A DNA stretch of 64,000 nt from Galbula dea (taxonomy: Eukaryota; Chordata; Aves; Piciformes; Galbulidae). The first letter of the stretch is position 1, and each line of letters starts with the position of its first letter. Shown one piece after another: positions 29,601-38,498 of the stretch. The notes under the pieces are model-generated. The model saw only the letters and a program-made list of their open reading frames with translations, was not told the origin of the DNA and ran no database searches. The translations under genes were made by a program, and so were the position numbers. The DNA lies in the NCBI GenBank assembly GCA_013399015.1, contig VWZX01005784.1, positions 603,750-667,749 of the forward strand. The letters are read 5' to 3'.

Positions 29601-32600
29601 CTGGGGGCTGCGTGCTGGGATCCCATGACACACACAGACACACTGCGCCCCCTCTGCCATGCACACATCTCCCTGGGCTTTGCTGTGGGGAGGTAGCAGG
29701 GTAATGTCCCAGAGACCACCATGCCAGGGTCTTTCTATGCCCTGGGATGAGGCTGTCCCCCAGGCTTGTCCTCCCCCAGGGCTGGTAGCTCCCCCTGAGC
29801 TCGATGGGGCGTTTGCTCCACAAACGGCCTCAAGTTGTGCCAGGGGAATTTTAGGTTGGATATTAGGAACAATTTCTTCCCCAAAAGAGTTGGCAAGCCC
29901 TGGCCCGGCCTACCCAGGGGTGTGATGGAGTCCCCATTCCTGGAGGGTTTGAAAAGCCATGGAGATGTGGTGCTGAGGGACATGGTTTAGTAGTGACCTG
30001 GCAGTGGTGGTTAATGGTTGGACTTGGTGATCCTGAAGTTCTTTTCCAACCAAAACTATTCTATTATTCTAAGCCAGGGCTCCCTGGTGCTGCCTGGGCT
30101 GGCCTGGACATGCTCCTCTGCCAGGGGCAGGTCCCTGCATGCAGCTGCCAGCGCATAACCCTGGGGGCTGTCTGTCTGTCTGTCAGTGTGCTCTTGGCTG
30201 CTTGTGGCTCCTGGCAGGGCTGAGATCGCAGGGCTGGAGCTGGGGAGGGGAGGGAGGAGGCTGTGGAGCTGGAGGGGGCGCAGGATGAGAAGATGAGGGG
30301 AGAAAGATGTGCTGGGAGAGAGAAAGGAGAGCGTGGGTGCCAGGACGAGCAAAGGACAGGGCTGGGAGCTGGAGCGGAGGAAGCAAAGTGTGTTCTGGGG
30401 GAGGAACTGGGGACCTGGGGTGAAGCTGGGATGGGCAGGGGGTGGTGGGGCCAGAAGCAGCTCTTGCCGCGGTGTGGCTGGTCCCTTACGCGTAGGTTTG
30501 ACGTTTTCTTCTCGTACTGACCCTGCATACTTGGCAGGATGACTACTTCGTGACGGCCGACCAGCTGTGGGTGCCACTGCGCTGGATCGCGCCCGAGCTG
30601 ATCGATGAGGTGCACGGGAACCTGCTTATTGTGGACCAGACCAAGTCCAGCAACGTCTGGTGAGCAGAACCTGGGGGAGAGATACAGGGTGGCTGTTGAC
30701 AGGCATGGCATGGGCTGGGGGCTGAAGAGGGAGGTGTCTGGCAGGAGAGCAGCCTCAGTGGGGTGTATGAGGGCAGATCATTTTGGGGCTGCTGGGCGGT
30801 AGCAGGGTGGGCATCTCCCTGTGCTACCAGCATCCTGTCCTGCCCACAGGTCACTGGGTGTCACCATCTGGGAGCTGTTTGAGCTAGGCAGCCAGCCCTA
30901 TGATCATTACTCCGACCGGCAAGTGCTCGCCTACGCCATCAAGGAGCAGCAGCTCAAGCTGCCTAAGCCCCAGCTGAAGCTCTCGCTGTCGGAGCGCTGG
31001 TGAGGTTCTGGGCCGGGCTGCAACCACACCCTGGCCCCTCCTTCTCCCCACCCCTGGGCGGGTGGGTGGGGTTGGGGCTGACCCTTGATCCTCCCTGCGG
31101 CAGGTACGAGGTGATGCAGTTCTGCTGGCTGCAGCCGGAGCAGCGTCCGACAGCAGAGGAGGTCCACCTCCTCCTCTCTTACCTCTGCGCCAAAGGGGCA
31201 ACGGAAGCAGAGGAGGAGTTTGAGAAGCGCTGGAACTCTATGAAGCCTAACGGTAGTGCCAGCACCAGCCACCGCGGCCCCGAGCTCTCCTCCTTCCCGC
31301 TGCTGGAGCAGTTCTCAGCCGACGGCTTCCCCTCAGACGGGGACGACATCCTCACCGTCATGGAGACCAGCCACGGCCTCAATTTTGAGTACAAGTGGGA
31401 GCACACCAAGACCGAACACTTCCAGGCACCCTTGGGGTCCCTCAGCCCCAGCAGTGCTGCACGCTACCATGACCTTTACTATCCAGCCACGACCTCAGGG
31501 CAACTGAGCCTGGGGGTCTCACCCTCCTGCTATGAGTGCAAGCCACCAGGCTGCCCTGGCCTGCCAGCACCCGGCGTGGTGCCCATTCTGGGCACCCATA
31601 GCCCCTCGCTCAGCAGCGAGTACTACATCCGCATCGAGGGGCCAAGGGAGGGCAGTGCCGAGCTGGACTACGCCATGTGCACCTACAGCCCTGCAGGCGA
31701 GCGGGGATCCCCACACTCCCAATCCTGCTGGAGAGCTCAGGGTGCCCGGAATGGCAGCACCTATGACTCTGATAGCAGCCCCACCACTTCCCTCAGCATG
31801 GAGCCGCTGCTGGGCCATGCGCCAGCAGGTGAGGGCTCCTGGGAGTGTGCCGAGTATTACCCCTACCCCTGCCCGGGGCAGGAGGCACGGGGCTATGAGC
31901 CATCACCCAGCCACGGGGCTGAGGGGTACCTGCTGGCAGAGGAGCCCACCCAGCCAGGCAGCCAGGACTGGCCCGGCCCTGGCTTCCAGCCCAGCATCTT
32001 CAGTGACCCTCTGGGCGTCTCGCCGTCGGTGAACTGTGCCTACAGCCCCCAGGGATACAAGGAGCCGCAGGCAGCCCCGCCAGGCGGGCGGTTAGCGGGG
32101 CAGAGCGATGCCCAGCCAGACTGTGTGACGGTGGATCTGTGTGAGGACAGCCCCCCCGGTGCTCCCCACACGCAGGGCATGAGCCCTCCAGCTCAGCGAC
32201 ATCCTTGGGCCTCCAACAGCTCCTCCAACAATAACATCAGCAGCGGCAGCCCAGCATCACGCGAGCCCCCAGCCAGCGGCGACAGCTGGTGCTACCGCCG
32301 CATGATCACCTTCCGGGGGCTAATGGCCAAGCCGCTGGGCACCGTGCCACGTGGCCAGCCTCAGCTTGGGGGGTCTCCACTGGGCCACGATTTCCGCCGC
32401 CCCCGGCAGGATCAGCCCCCCGGCATGGCCGGCAGCTCCTCCTCCCCGTGCCGCTCACCCTCCCCGCAGCACCAGGCCTGGCACAGCCGTGACTCATCAA
32501 CCTTGGGCCGCTCGCAGGCAGCAGCGCTGGCTGGCAGCCCTACCACCCCGTGGGGCCCCGCCACGGCTCTACCGGCTGGAGCAGGGGCCCACCACGATGT

Positions 32601-35092
32601 CTGCCTGGAGGAGAGTGTGGACCCTGCCCACAGCCCACTGCCCCAAGCCACTGCTGCATCGGGGCTGGGGGAGGCCACCCCCATGGCTGGCACTGCCTTC
32701 CTGAACCCCAGCCCCGCCTCGGATCCTGGTGTAGACTGTGCCCAGCCTGCGTTGGAGGCCTCTGAGGTGCCCGTGCCAGTATCTGGGGAGAGTGCTGCTG
32801 AGAGTGGCACATATACTGCTGGCGATGTGGACCGGACGCCAGATAAGACCTTCTCCAGTGCCAGCTTTCCCAGCGTGGACGAGGGGAGCGATGAGGACAC
32901 GGCAGAGCTGACCTCCGGTGTCTTCACTGACTTCTCTGGGGACTACGTGGAGCGGGTGGAGGTGGCCCCGGCGTTCAAGTCCCTGCAGAAGCAGGTGGGG
33001 ACACCGGATTCCCTGGAGTCCCTGGATATCCCCTCCACAGCCAGCTCCTGTGAGGTTTTCAGCCCAACTGCCTTCGTGCCCACCAGCCAGCCCAAGGCCC
33101 TTGACAGCGGCTATGACACTGAGAATAACGAGTCCCCTGAGTTCGTCCTCAAAGAGCCCCATGAGCACCGAGAGACAGATGCCTTCAGCCAGCTGGGGAA
33201 GCCACCCCCAGGGCTGCCAGGGGGTGAGGGTGAGAGTTCAACCCCTGAAACACGGCTCCCCACCTCTCTCGGGACTGAGCTGCACAGCCTTGCTGAAAAG
33301 AACCCCTACCGTGACTCTGCCTACTTCTCTGACTACGACGCTGAGGCTGAGCGCAGTCCTAAGGATGAGGAGGACAGCGAGGGTTCCCAGACCCCAGAGG
33401 TGGAGGAGGGTCTCAGGTCTCCGGCGCAGGACCCAGGACGAGCTGTTGGGCCAGGAGAGGACCCGCTGCACCCCCCAGGGGCACCTGGCAGCCCCTTGGC
33501 AGCACCCAGTATTGTGGTGGCAGTGGACATGCCAGTGGCAGAGGTTTTGGTGGGGAACTGGCAGGAGGCAGAGGCTGGGAGCACCCCAGCCAGCCCCACG
33601 GGGCAGGTGCCTGGCACTGAGCAGCAACCCGCTGGCACGGGGCTGGTACCGGGCAGCTCTCTCCACCCCAGTGGAGATGCCTGTCCCCCGGGCTCTGCGA
33701 CGCCCAAGACTTTCTTCTTGACCCCAGTGCCGGTGAGCCCTGGTGAGCCAGCGTCCATTGAAGGGACCCATGAGCCTGAGGGCATCACTGGACTTGAGGG
33801 AGCTGCAGCAGGGGGCGAACAGACTGTGTCCCCCATGCTGGGGACTGGGGAAGTGGGGACACCCCTGGAGGGGACTGGGGTGGGTGATGCCCCGGGGGGT
33901 CCCAGCACACTGCTACCAGAGGCTGAGTCACCCCCGGGCCTCTCCTCACTCCCATCCACCCGGGAGCCACAGCCTGTTGTCCCTGAGCGCTGTGAGGAGC
34001 CGGAGGAGGAGGAGGAGGACACGGAGGACAGCGATGAGTCTGATGAAGAGCTGCGATGCTACAACATCCAGGAGCAGAGCGAGGAGAGCGAGGAGGAGCC
34101 AGTGACCGTGCCCATCGTGGTGGCTGAGAGTCAGAGTGGCAGGAACCTGCGCAGCCTCCTCAAGATGCCCAGCCTAATCTCTGAGGACTTCTGTGAGGAC
34201 CTGGAGCGCAAGAAGAAGGCTGTCTCCTTCTACGATGACGTTACCATCTACCTCTTTGACCAGGTGGGCAGCTGCGGGGTGGGCAGAGCTGGGCACTGGG
34301 CATGGCCACGTGGTGTTTTTGGATGCTGTCCTGCTTGGGTGCTGGTGGTGGGAGCCATCCCCAGGTGTGCACCCAGCGAGGGTCCCTTCTCGCCTGTCTC
34401 CTCTTGTGCAGGAAAGCCCCACACGGGAGCTGGCTGAGCAGAGCTCCCCGGAGCCCCCCCAGCCTTTGGGGCAGCCCCCTGCTGTTGGCAGCCCCCCCAG
34501 CACAGCAGACAGGCTCAGTGTCTCGGATGACTCCTCAGACGGCAATGCCTCAGAAGAGAGTAAGGGGCTGGGGGCCTCTGAGGGGGTGGCCGCGGGCCAG
34601 GCTGAGGTGATGCCCGCGGTGGGCTCAGCCCCCTCGCTCCGTGTCGCAGGCGGCGGCTTCGAGTGGGATGATGACTTTCCACTCATGCCAGTGAAGCCGT
34701 CCCTGATGGCCTCGTTGACGGGGATGCCGGCAGAGCCTGAGCCGGCTGTGCCTGCCCTGCCCACACTGGTGCCGGCACAGAAGCAGGTGCTGCCCATCCA
34801 GTTCTCCCGGTTCACCGTCTCGCCTGCACCGGTGTCCCGGTTCTCCATCACCCACGTCTCCGACTCTGACATGGACTCCATAGGAGGTGAGTCTCTGGGG
34901 GGATCCAGAGTGCTGCCCTCTCCTGGTGCCAGCTGTGGCGGGAGCTGGGCTGTGTGCAGGACACCGTGTCCTGGTCCCCCGTGGGCATGGTCACTCCTCC
35001 AAAGAGCCAAGCGTCCCACAGGAGCACTGGGACCCACTCACACTACCTCTCTGCTCCTTGCAGGCAGCAGTGAAGATGGTGACCGGGAGTGA
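14594..35092 (+). CDS. AATK: AATK / LMTK1, apoptosis-associated (lemur) tyrosine kinase, 14 coding exons, ~1560 aa
   Basis: A membrane-anchored kinase of the lemur family acting in neurite growth, dendritic-spine and recycling-endosome traffic. Exons: 14594-14648, 25340-25473, 26655-26796, 27688-27767, 27862-27980, 28443-28530, 28655-28788, 29489-29573, 30538-30659, 30850-30999, 31104-34263, 34412-34559, 34650-34886, 35064-35092. All phases match. One membrane segment lies at about residues 31-53, followed by LACLCCKK, whose cysteines are the likely palmitoylation site. The kinase domain (~125-395) has GHGWFG at 131-136, Lys155, HSD (D252)...N257, DYG at 270-272 and WIAPE. The long tail is Pro/Ser/acidic, with a PP1-type KAVSF motif at about 1408-1412 and SRFSITHVSDSD near the end. 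It is longer than human (1374 aa), mostly in exon 11. The start ATG matches human MSSSFFNPSFAFSSHFDP; a single N sits at its -3 position. Confidence 0.96.
14835..14914 (+). repeat. GC-rich tandem duplication after AATK exon 1
   Basis: CCGGTGCACCGAG at 14835 and 14871, each followed by GGTGCCTCATGCCG; the second unit has an extra ~8 bp. Confidence 0.75.
18161..18507 (+). mobile_element. CR1 LINE fragment in AATK intron 1
   Basis: Sense CR1 3' part (GGTTGGAGCCAGGTGGGAGT ... TTGATTCTATGGTTCTAT). ORF2 remnant GGWSQVGVGLFSQGTSDRTR is visible. Confidence 0.94.
19206..19218 (+). promoter_or_regulatory. Perfect T-MARE (Maf recognition element)
   Basis: TGCTGACTCAGCA is an exact palindromic 13-bp Maf/NRL-type site. 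ATTAATCCCC (TAATCC, K50 homeodomain such as OTX/CRX) follows 35 bp later and GGTAATTACT about 100 bp later. Site identity is certain; function is inferred. Confidence 0.55.
20556..20602 (+). promoter_or_regulatory. TATA plus TTACGTAA promoter-like module in AATK intron 1
   Basis: TATAAATA at 20556-20563 and the PAR-bZIP/NFIL3-type palindrome TTACGTAA at 20595-20602 lead into a CpG-rich segment (20600-20730). It could be an alternative AATK promoter or an intronic transcript start. Confidence 0.4.
20880..21330. promoter_or_regulatory. AT-rich conserved-looking noncoding island
   Basis: 450 bp of high-complexity AT-rich sequence inside GC-rich intron. It has several TAAT cores (CTAATTATT, GCTAATTC, AAATTAACTGATCCATTAAT) and no repeat match that I recognise. 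The base-composition contrast suggests a constrained enhancer. Confidence 0.4.
22068..22145 (+). repeat. MIR-like SINE fragment with 47-bp internal duplication
   Basis: TTACAGATGGGGAAACTGAGGCAC occurs at 22068 and again at 22115 (period 47 bp). It resembles the conserved core of the ancient amniote MIR SINE. A related GATGGGGAAACTGAGGCA lies at about 23809. Assignment is from memory of the MIR consensus. Confidence 0.5.
22380..22549 (+). promoter_or_regulatory. CpG-rich candidate first exon in AATK intron 1
   Basis: A CpG-dense block ends in an ATG at 22515 and an AAC|GTGAGT donor at 22550. The 11-codon frame (MAGEAATGTWQ) ends in a phase that does not fit exon 2. If used, it would act as a 5'UTR exon for the internal MLACLCC start at 25429. 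Confidence 0.3.
22802..22850 (+). repeat. 10-bp tandem repeat (CTGCACCYCA)n
   Basis: Five units of CTGCACCTCA/CTGCACCCCA in AATK intron 1. Confidence 0.85.
25340..25473 (+). CDS. AATK: AATK exon 2, transmembrane anchor
   Basis: Phase 1 to 0, acceptor CCCCACAG, donor GTGAGC. It encodes DGTPLSELSWSSSLAVVAVS, FSGLFTFIFLML and ACLCCKKGDIGFK. The hydrophobic run is the single membrane segment. An internal ATG at 25429 begins MLACLCC, the known start of shorter, palmitoylated isoforms. Confidence 0.95.
25608..25940 (+). repeat. 71-bp-period minisatellite in AATK intron 2
   Basis: Degenerate tandem units begin at about 25608, 25679, 25750, 25820 and 25891 (spacing 70-71 bp). Each contains a form of ATCCTGACCCATCTGAGCTCC and later GGATCTGTGGGG/TTCAGCATC. 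About 4.5 units. Confidence 0.8.
26201..26207 (+). promoter_or_regulatory. AATK: TATA box of candidate internal AATK promoter
   Basis: TATATAG in a GC-rich setting (CTGACGCGGC before, GGGGCACACGG after), 111 bp upstream of an ATG that opens a frame-compatible exon. A start site near 26230 would be expected. Inference only. Confidence 0.45.
26230..26383 (+). other. AATK: Candidate alternative first exon of AATK
   Basis: The ATG at 26312 opens 24 codons (MLTIVYLLARAAFQSQGLAE then RHGQ) up to CAG|GTAATG at 26384. The phase is 0, exactly that needed to join exon 3 (EFENAEGD). A TATA box lies upstream at 26201. The product would replace the membrane segment and cysteine cluster with a short hydrophobic N terminus. 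Two upstream ATGs weaken it: 26258 (8 codons, then stop) and 26281 (wrong frame). The left limit is a guess from the TATA box. Confidence 0.4.
26655..26796 (+). CDS. AATK: AATK exon 3, juxtamembrane
   Basis: Phase 0 to 1, acceptor CTGGCCCAG, donor GTAAGT. It encodes EFENAEGDDYVTELSAQGSP, then GPEVYVLPLTKVSLPMAKQP, matching human EFENAEGDEY...DVYVLPLTEVSLPMAKQPGRS. Confidence 0.96.
27688..27767 (+). CDS. AATK: AATK exon 4, glycine loop
   Basis: Phase 1 to 0, acceptor GTTACAG, donor GTGAGC. It encodes VQLLKSADLGRQSLLYLKEI and GHGWFGK. GHGWFG (131-136) is the GxGxxG nucleotide loop. Confidence 0.97.
27862..27980 (+). CDS. AATK: AATK exon 5, ATP-binding lysine
   Basis: Phase 0 to 2, acceptor GCCCTAG, donor GTACAT. 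It encodes VFLGEVNSGISSTQVVVKEL. Lys155 in VVVKEL is the beta3 lysine. Then KASASVQDQMQFLEEAQPY. Confidence 0.97.
28443..28530 (+). CDS. AATK: AATK exon 6, hinge region
   Basis: Phase 2 to 0, acceptor CCTCCCACAG, donor GTGAGT. It encodes RALQHTNLLQCLAQCAEVTP and YLLVMEFCPL, covering beta4-beta5 and the hinge. Confidence 0.97.
28655..28788 (+). CDS. AATK: AATK exon 7, alpha-D to catalytic loop
   Basis: Phase 0 to 2, acceptor CCCTGCAG, donor GTAGGG. It encodes GDLKGYLRSCRGAEAMTPDP, LTLQRMACEVSCGVLHLHRN and NYIH. The HSD catalytic motif is split across the following intron. Confidence 0.97.
28895..28966 (+). ncRNA. MIR338: miR-338 precursor in AATK intron 7
   Basis: Two 22-nt arms match mature miR-338 as I recall it. 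The 5p arm is 28899-28920 (AACAATATCCTGGTGCTGAG...) and the 3p arm is 28937-28958 (TCCAGCATCAGTGATTTTGT...). They pair across a ~16-nt loop (28921-28936) to form a hairpin. The host intron (28789-29488), sense orientation and host gene agree with the mammalian locus. It is probably processed from the AATK primary transcript. Hairpin ends are approximate. Confidence 0.95.
28895..28966 (-). ncRNA. Possible antisense hairpin, miR-3065 position
   Basis: In human, miR-3065 is read from the strand opposite miR-338. The arms here are near-perfect complements, so the minus-strand transcript also folds, and its 5p would be the complement of 28937-28959. The sequence alone gives no evidence of expression. 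Confidence 0.35.
29489..29573 (+). CDS. AATK: AATK exon 8, catalytic loop and DYG
   Basis: Phase 2 to 0, acceptor TTGGCAG, donor GTAAGG. It encodes SDLALRNCLLTADLTVKIGD and YGLSHCKYK. D252 is the catalytic base and N257 and D270 are metal ligands. The family variants HSD (for HRD) and DYG (for DFG) are present. Confidence 0.97.
29823..30071 (+). mobile_element. CR1 LINE fragment in AATK intron 8
   Basis: Sense 3' ~250 bp of CR1 (GGCCTCAAGTTGTGCCAGGG to CTATTCTATTATTCTA), between kinase exons 8 and 9. Confidence 0.94.
30538..30659 (+). CDS. AATK: AATK exon 9, activation segment
   Basis: Phase 0 to 2, acceptor CTTGGCAG, donor GTGAGC. It encodes DDYFVTADQLWVPLRWIAPE and LIDEVHGNLLIVDQTKSSNV. 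WIAPE is the APE motif. Confidence 0.97.
30850..30999 (+). CDS. AATK: AATK exon 10, kinase C-lobe
   Basis: Phase 2 to 2, acceptor GCCCACAG, donor GTGAGG. It encodes WSLGVTIWELFELGSQPYDH, YSDRQVLAYAIKEQQLKLPK and PQLKLSLSER. Confidence 0.97.
31104..34263 (+). CDS. AATK: AATK exon 11, end of kinase and long tail (1053 codons)
   Basis: One uninterrupted 3160-bp exon, phase 2 to 0. It starts WYEVMQFCWLQPEQRPTAEE, the end of the kinase domain. It continues into FPLLEQFSADGF, GLNFEYKWE, PEFVLKEPHE, NPYRDSAYFSDYDAE and an acidic run EEEEEDTEDSDESDEE. It ends NLRSLLKMPSLISEDFCEDL and KAVSF...YLFDQ. KAVSF fits an RVxF-type protein-phosphatase-1 docking motif. Donor GTGGGC at 34264. The variable middle is longer than in human. 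Confidence 0.96.
34412..34559 (+). CDS. AATK: AATK exon 12
   Basis: Phase 0 to 1, acceptor TTGTGCAG, donor GTAAGG. It encodes ESPTRELAEQSSPEPPQPLG and ends DRLSVSDDSSDGNASEE. Human begins ESPTRELGE at the same place. Confidence 0.94.
34650..34886 (+). CDS. AATK: AATK exon 13
   Basis: Phase 1 to 1, acceptor TGTCGCAG, donor GTGAGT. It encodes GGFEWDDDFPLMPVKPSLMA and FSRFTVSPAPVSRFSITHVS, then DSDMDSIG. The conserved C-terminal block is shared by human AATK. Confidence 0.96.
35064..35092 (+). CDS. AATK: AATK exon 14, last codons and stop
   Basis: Phase 1. It encodes GSSEDGDRE then TGA (35090-35092). Acceptor TCCTTGCAG. The terminal residues differ from human, but acceptor and frame are clean. 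Confidence 0.88.
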
Positions 35093-35320
35093 GCCAGCCA
35101 GCACACTGACCAGGCATCGCCCTGGCACTGGTACCGGTACCGGCAATGGGATGGCGAGGCTGGGAGCAGGGTCCAGCTGTCGACTCTCAGACCACACTCT
35201 GGACATTTTTAGGCAGATTTTATCGGAAGAGTTCGTTTGCTGCTGTGAGCAGGAGCGGGGCCGGCAGGGCCCAGGGCCAGGCGGTGGGTGACGGCCGTGC
35301 GTGTGCGTGTGTGAGTGGCT

Positions 35321-35390
35321 CTGTGTGTGTGTGTGTATAAATAGACACATACATATATATATATATATATATAGACATATATATATATAA
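35321..35390 (+). repeat. GT and AT dinucleotide microsatellites
   Basis: (GT)n at 35321-35336, then an (AT)n-rich run broken by GAC at 35352-35390, both inside the AATK 3'UTR. The AT part could form a hairpin in RNA. Confidence 0.9.
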
Positions 35391-35706
35391 ATTATAGCAT
35401 TTAAAGGGTAGTGCCCTGGCCTTGCTAACATTTGCAGTGTGTCCCTCCCAGTGAAGTCCCCTCCCTTGGCTTCTTGCCCATGTGTGCTCCTCCAGACGGT
35501 GTTTGTCCCCATTTCCCCCCGCTCACCCCCCTTCCATGCCTTGCACCTCACGGCAGTTTGCCTGCCCCACAGCTGCCCCACGGCATTCCCGAGTGAGTGG
35601 CCGTTGGCTGCTGCCGCTGCTTGATGTTGCCCCGAGCACACCCACAGCTCACACCAGGGCTGCTGCCAGCTCTTGTACCTAGGGTGGGTGGTATGGCTTG
35701 GGGGGG

Positions 35707-36113
35707 NNNNNNNNNNNNNNNNNNNNNNNNNNNNNNNNNNNNNNNNNNNNNNNNNNNNNNNNNNNNNNNNNNNNNNNNNNNNNNNNNNNNNNNNNNNNNN
35801 NNNNNNNNNNNNNNNNNNNNNNNNNNNNNNNNNNNNNNNNNNNNNNNNNNNNNNNNNNNNNNNNNNNNNNNNNNNNNNNNNNNNNNNNNNNNNNNNNNNN
35901 NNNNNNNNNNNNNNNNNNNNNNNNNNNNNNNNNNNNNNNNNNNNNNNNNNNNNNNNNNNNNNNNNNNNNNNNNNNNNNNNNNNNNNNNNNNNNNNNNNNN
36001 NNNNNNNNNNNNNNNNNNNNNNNNNNNNNNNNNNNNNNNNNNNNNNNNNNNNNNNNNNNNNNNNNNNNNNNNNNNNNNNNNNNNNNNNNNNNNNNNNNNN
36101 NNNNNNNNNNNNN
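35707..36113. other. Assembly gap of 407 N
   Basis: Unresolved bases inside the AATK 3'UTR, bordered on the left by a G run and on the right by T/G-rich sequence. The true length is unknown. Confidence 0.99.
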
Positions 36114-36441
36114 GGTGTCGAGGGGTGCTCGCGGTTCTTTGTTCTGTTTTTTTGCTTTGGTTTGTTTCTTTGGGTTTTTCATTGGGTTGTTTTGTTGTTG
36201 TTTTTTTAAAATTCAGTTGAGGCTTAGGCTAATTGTGCAATTCCAGCTTCCAGAAGGAAATGGAAGTAAGCGGAGCTGAGCGAAACCTTGAAATCAGGGC
36301 TGGTTCCTTTGGGGGTCTATAGACCAAACCCTGAGGTGAGAAATGCACCCCCACTCCCCCTCTGGTATCCCCTTTGTCCCCCCAACCCTGCAGCCCTGGC
36401 TGGCTCCTCCTGCCCTGTGCACTGTGGGGTGAGGGCATGTG

Positions 36442-36469
36442 AACACACACACACACACACACACACACA
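36442..36469 (+). repeat. (AC)n microsatellite
   Basis: About 14 AC units in the AATK 3'UTR. Confidence 0.95.
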
Positions 36470-37476
36470 TGCACACGGAGCCATGAGGGACAGGGCTGGT
36501 GCCGGGGGGCTCTGTTCCATGCCGGGGGCACGGTGCGGCAGGACAAGCCCATCCCTGGCTTGGCACAGCTCTGGCACCACAGTGCTGCTCAGGGCACAGC
36601 CTGGTGCCCGGCACAGGTGTCACTATCCTTGCCCACCTTTCTCCCCCCACCATGGCCGGCCCAGCCTGGAGCTGCGGCCCCGAGCTAGAGCCCTCTCAGT
36701 GGTCAGGAGGCTGCTGGAGAGGGTGAGGGGGCTGTGCCCCTCCGCCCCCCACAAAGGAACAGCCCAGTGGGTGTGGGATCCCCCAGCTTCAGCCCCAAAA
36801 TCCCAGGGTGGCTGTGCCCGCCCCATAACCCTCCTCACTGCTTTTCCCATAGCACCCGGTTGGCAAGTCACTGGTGGCAGTTATTGCTTTATTTAAGTGT
36901 TTTATTTAAGCTCCAATCTGGCCTGTTATGGCCTCCCAATAAGTCCCCCTCCCCACATACATGCTTGCAAGTTCTTCACTTAGGCTTTGCAGCCCCACAC
37001 TGGCCAGTGGCACAGCACCCATGGGTAGTGGTAAGGTGCTGCTCAGGGTGCACTTCCTGCAGCACCCACCCCCTGCCCCATGCCCCCACCCCTTTGCCAC
37101 CCCGCCTGCATTGTGAGGGCCTTGATCAGCATTGTGGGTAAGGGGTGGTGTTTGCTCGACCCCTTCCCTCTGCACCTCCCATGCCTCCCCTTGCACTCAG
37201 GGCGGTGAGATGCTGGTCTTGGCCCCACACCCTCGTGTGTCCACAGCCCCCTCGGGTTTGGTCTATGGCACCCCAGGTCCCTGCCTCTGGAGGGCAGCAT
37301 GAGGCCAGAGCTGGGGCTTGGATGTTGTTTATTTTCTTGGTTGGTTTTTTTTTTCAGTAGAAAGGCTATTATTACATTGTCTATTTTATCAATACGGGTC
37401 ATAACTGCTGTATTTTTTAATCCGTGCTGATTTCCATACAGCTCCCAGCATGTGTGTCAAATATCATCGGGCCAAT

Positions 37477-37482
37477 AATAAA
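37477..37482 (+). terminator. AATK: AATK poly(A) signal AATAAA
   Basis: AATAAA within an AT-rich, complex, probably conserved block that ends the 3'UTR. It faces the BAIAP2 distal signal about 200 bp away. Confidence 0.8.
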
Positions 37483-37683
37483 GTTTTTAAAATATCTTAA
37501 GCTGTTTCCTGCCCAGATCATTGCCCAGCACCAGGGGCAGCTGCCAGCTCTTGCTGGACACTGCACATGAGACCAGGGCTGGGACTGGAGCTGCTCAGGC
37601 TGGAGCCCAGCATTGCTCTGGGGCCAGATGGATGCCTCTGACCAAGGAAAACAAGAGGGGGAGGGGGGAGGGGGTTGTGTGGG

Positions 37684-37689
37684 TTTATT
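37684..37689 (-). terminator. BAIAP2: BAIAP2 distal poly(A) signal
   Basis: AATAAA on the minus strand in an AT-rich block, facing the AATK signal. Confidence 0.65.
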
Positions 37690-38465
37690 GCTCATAAATT
37701 ATTTTTTCTCATAAAAATTATTTCAGATTACATCTTGCAGGTGCCACCAAGCCAGGAGATGCAGCGAAGCCCCCAGGGGGTGGCTGGAGCCCAGGGTGGC
37801 TGCCCTGGTGTTCCAGCAGGCAGGACCCCCAGCAGGGGGCTGGAAGAGGACAACGCTGATCCGGTGGCTGAGGGGAGCCCCAGGCCTGCCCTCAACCTGA
37901 GCTGTGAGCCCTCAGCCCCCTCCCATCCACTACCCAATGTCCCAGCAGAGCCCTTCCCCTCGCCCCTGCCCCACCTGGTTCCCCATCCAGTCATCAGCTC
38001 CAACCCTGTGAGAGGACGAAGCAGCACATGGAGCAGAGTCCCCAGCCAGAGCCCTGGAGAAGCCACTGTCCTGTGGTGGAGCTGCAAAAACCGTCAGAGG
38101 GGACACGGCGGTGATGAGCTATTGTTCCATGACTAGGAAAGAGCCCTGTCCACATGGAAACCCACAGGAGTGACCCACATGCCTGGTGCTTGGCAAAGCA
38201 ACCACCAAACAGGCAATGCAAAAGTGCAAAATGACAAATACAACGGAAAAGGCAAAACCTCTGAGGGCACTGCCCAGCACACAACCACTCACTCACCCAT
38301 GGGAGACACAGATCCTACCTGGGAAAAAAAAAATCCCTTCTCCCTGATCTCATAGTAGGGATGCAACTCCTGTGCTGGCTCAGGGCAAGCAGCAGCTGGG
38401 AGCCGGCTCACTTGTGGGCACACACCCCAGCAGTAAGTTTAGCAAGTGTATATATCTGTATGTTG

Positions 38466-38498
38466 CTCTCTATCTCTCTCTCTCTCTTTCTCTCTCTC
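38466..38498 (+). repeat. (TC)n microsatellite
   Basis: CT-dinucleotide run with two interruptions. Confidence 0.9.

Larger units (their letters stand above)
35093..37500 (+). other. AATK: AATK 3'UTR
   Basis: Runs from the stop codon to the AATAAA at 37477. It holds GT and AT dinucleotide repeats, an assembly gap (35707-36113), a T/G-rich tract (36132-36215), a CA repeat and an AT-rich, conserved-looking final 130 bp (37356-37485). Confidence 0.75.

Noticed and set aside
31000..31103. ATG at 31000 as start of the long AATK frame
   Set aside because: It overlaps the exon 10 donor. The real frame enters by splicing at 31104 and the upstream kinase exons are all present.
34264..34437. Read-through of the long AATK frame past 34263
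   Set aside because: The GTGGGC donor, the phase and human ...YLFDQ|ESPTREL place an intron here.
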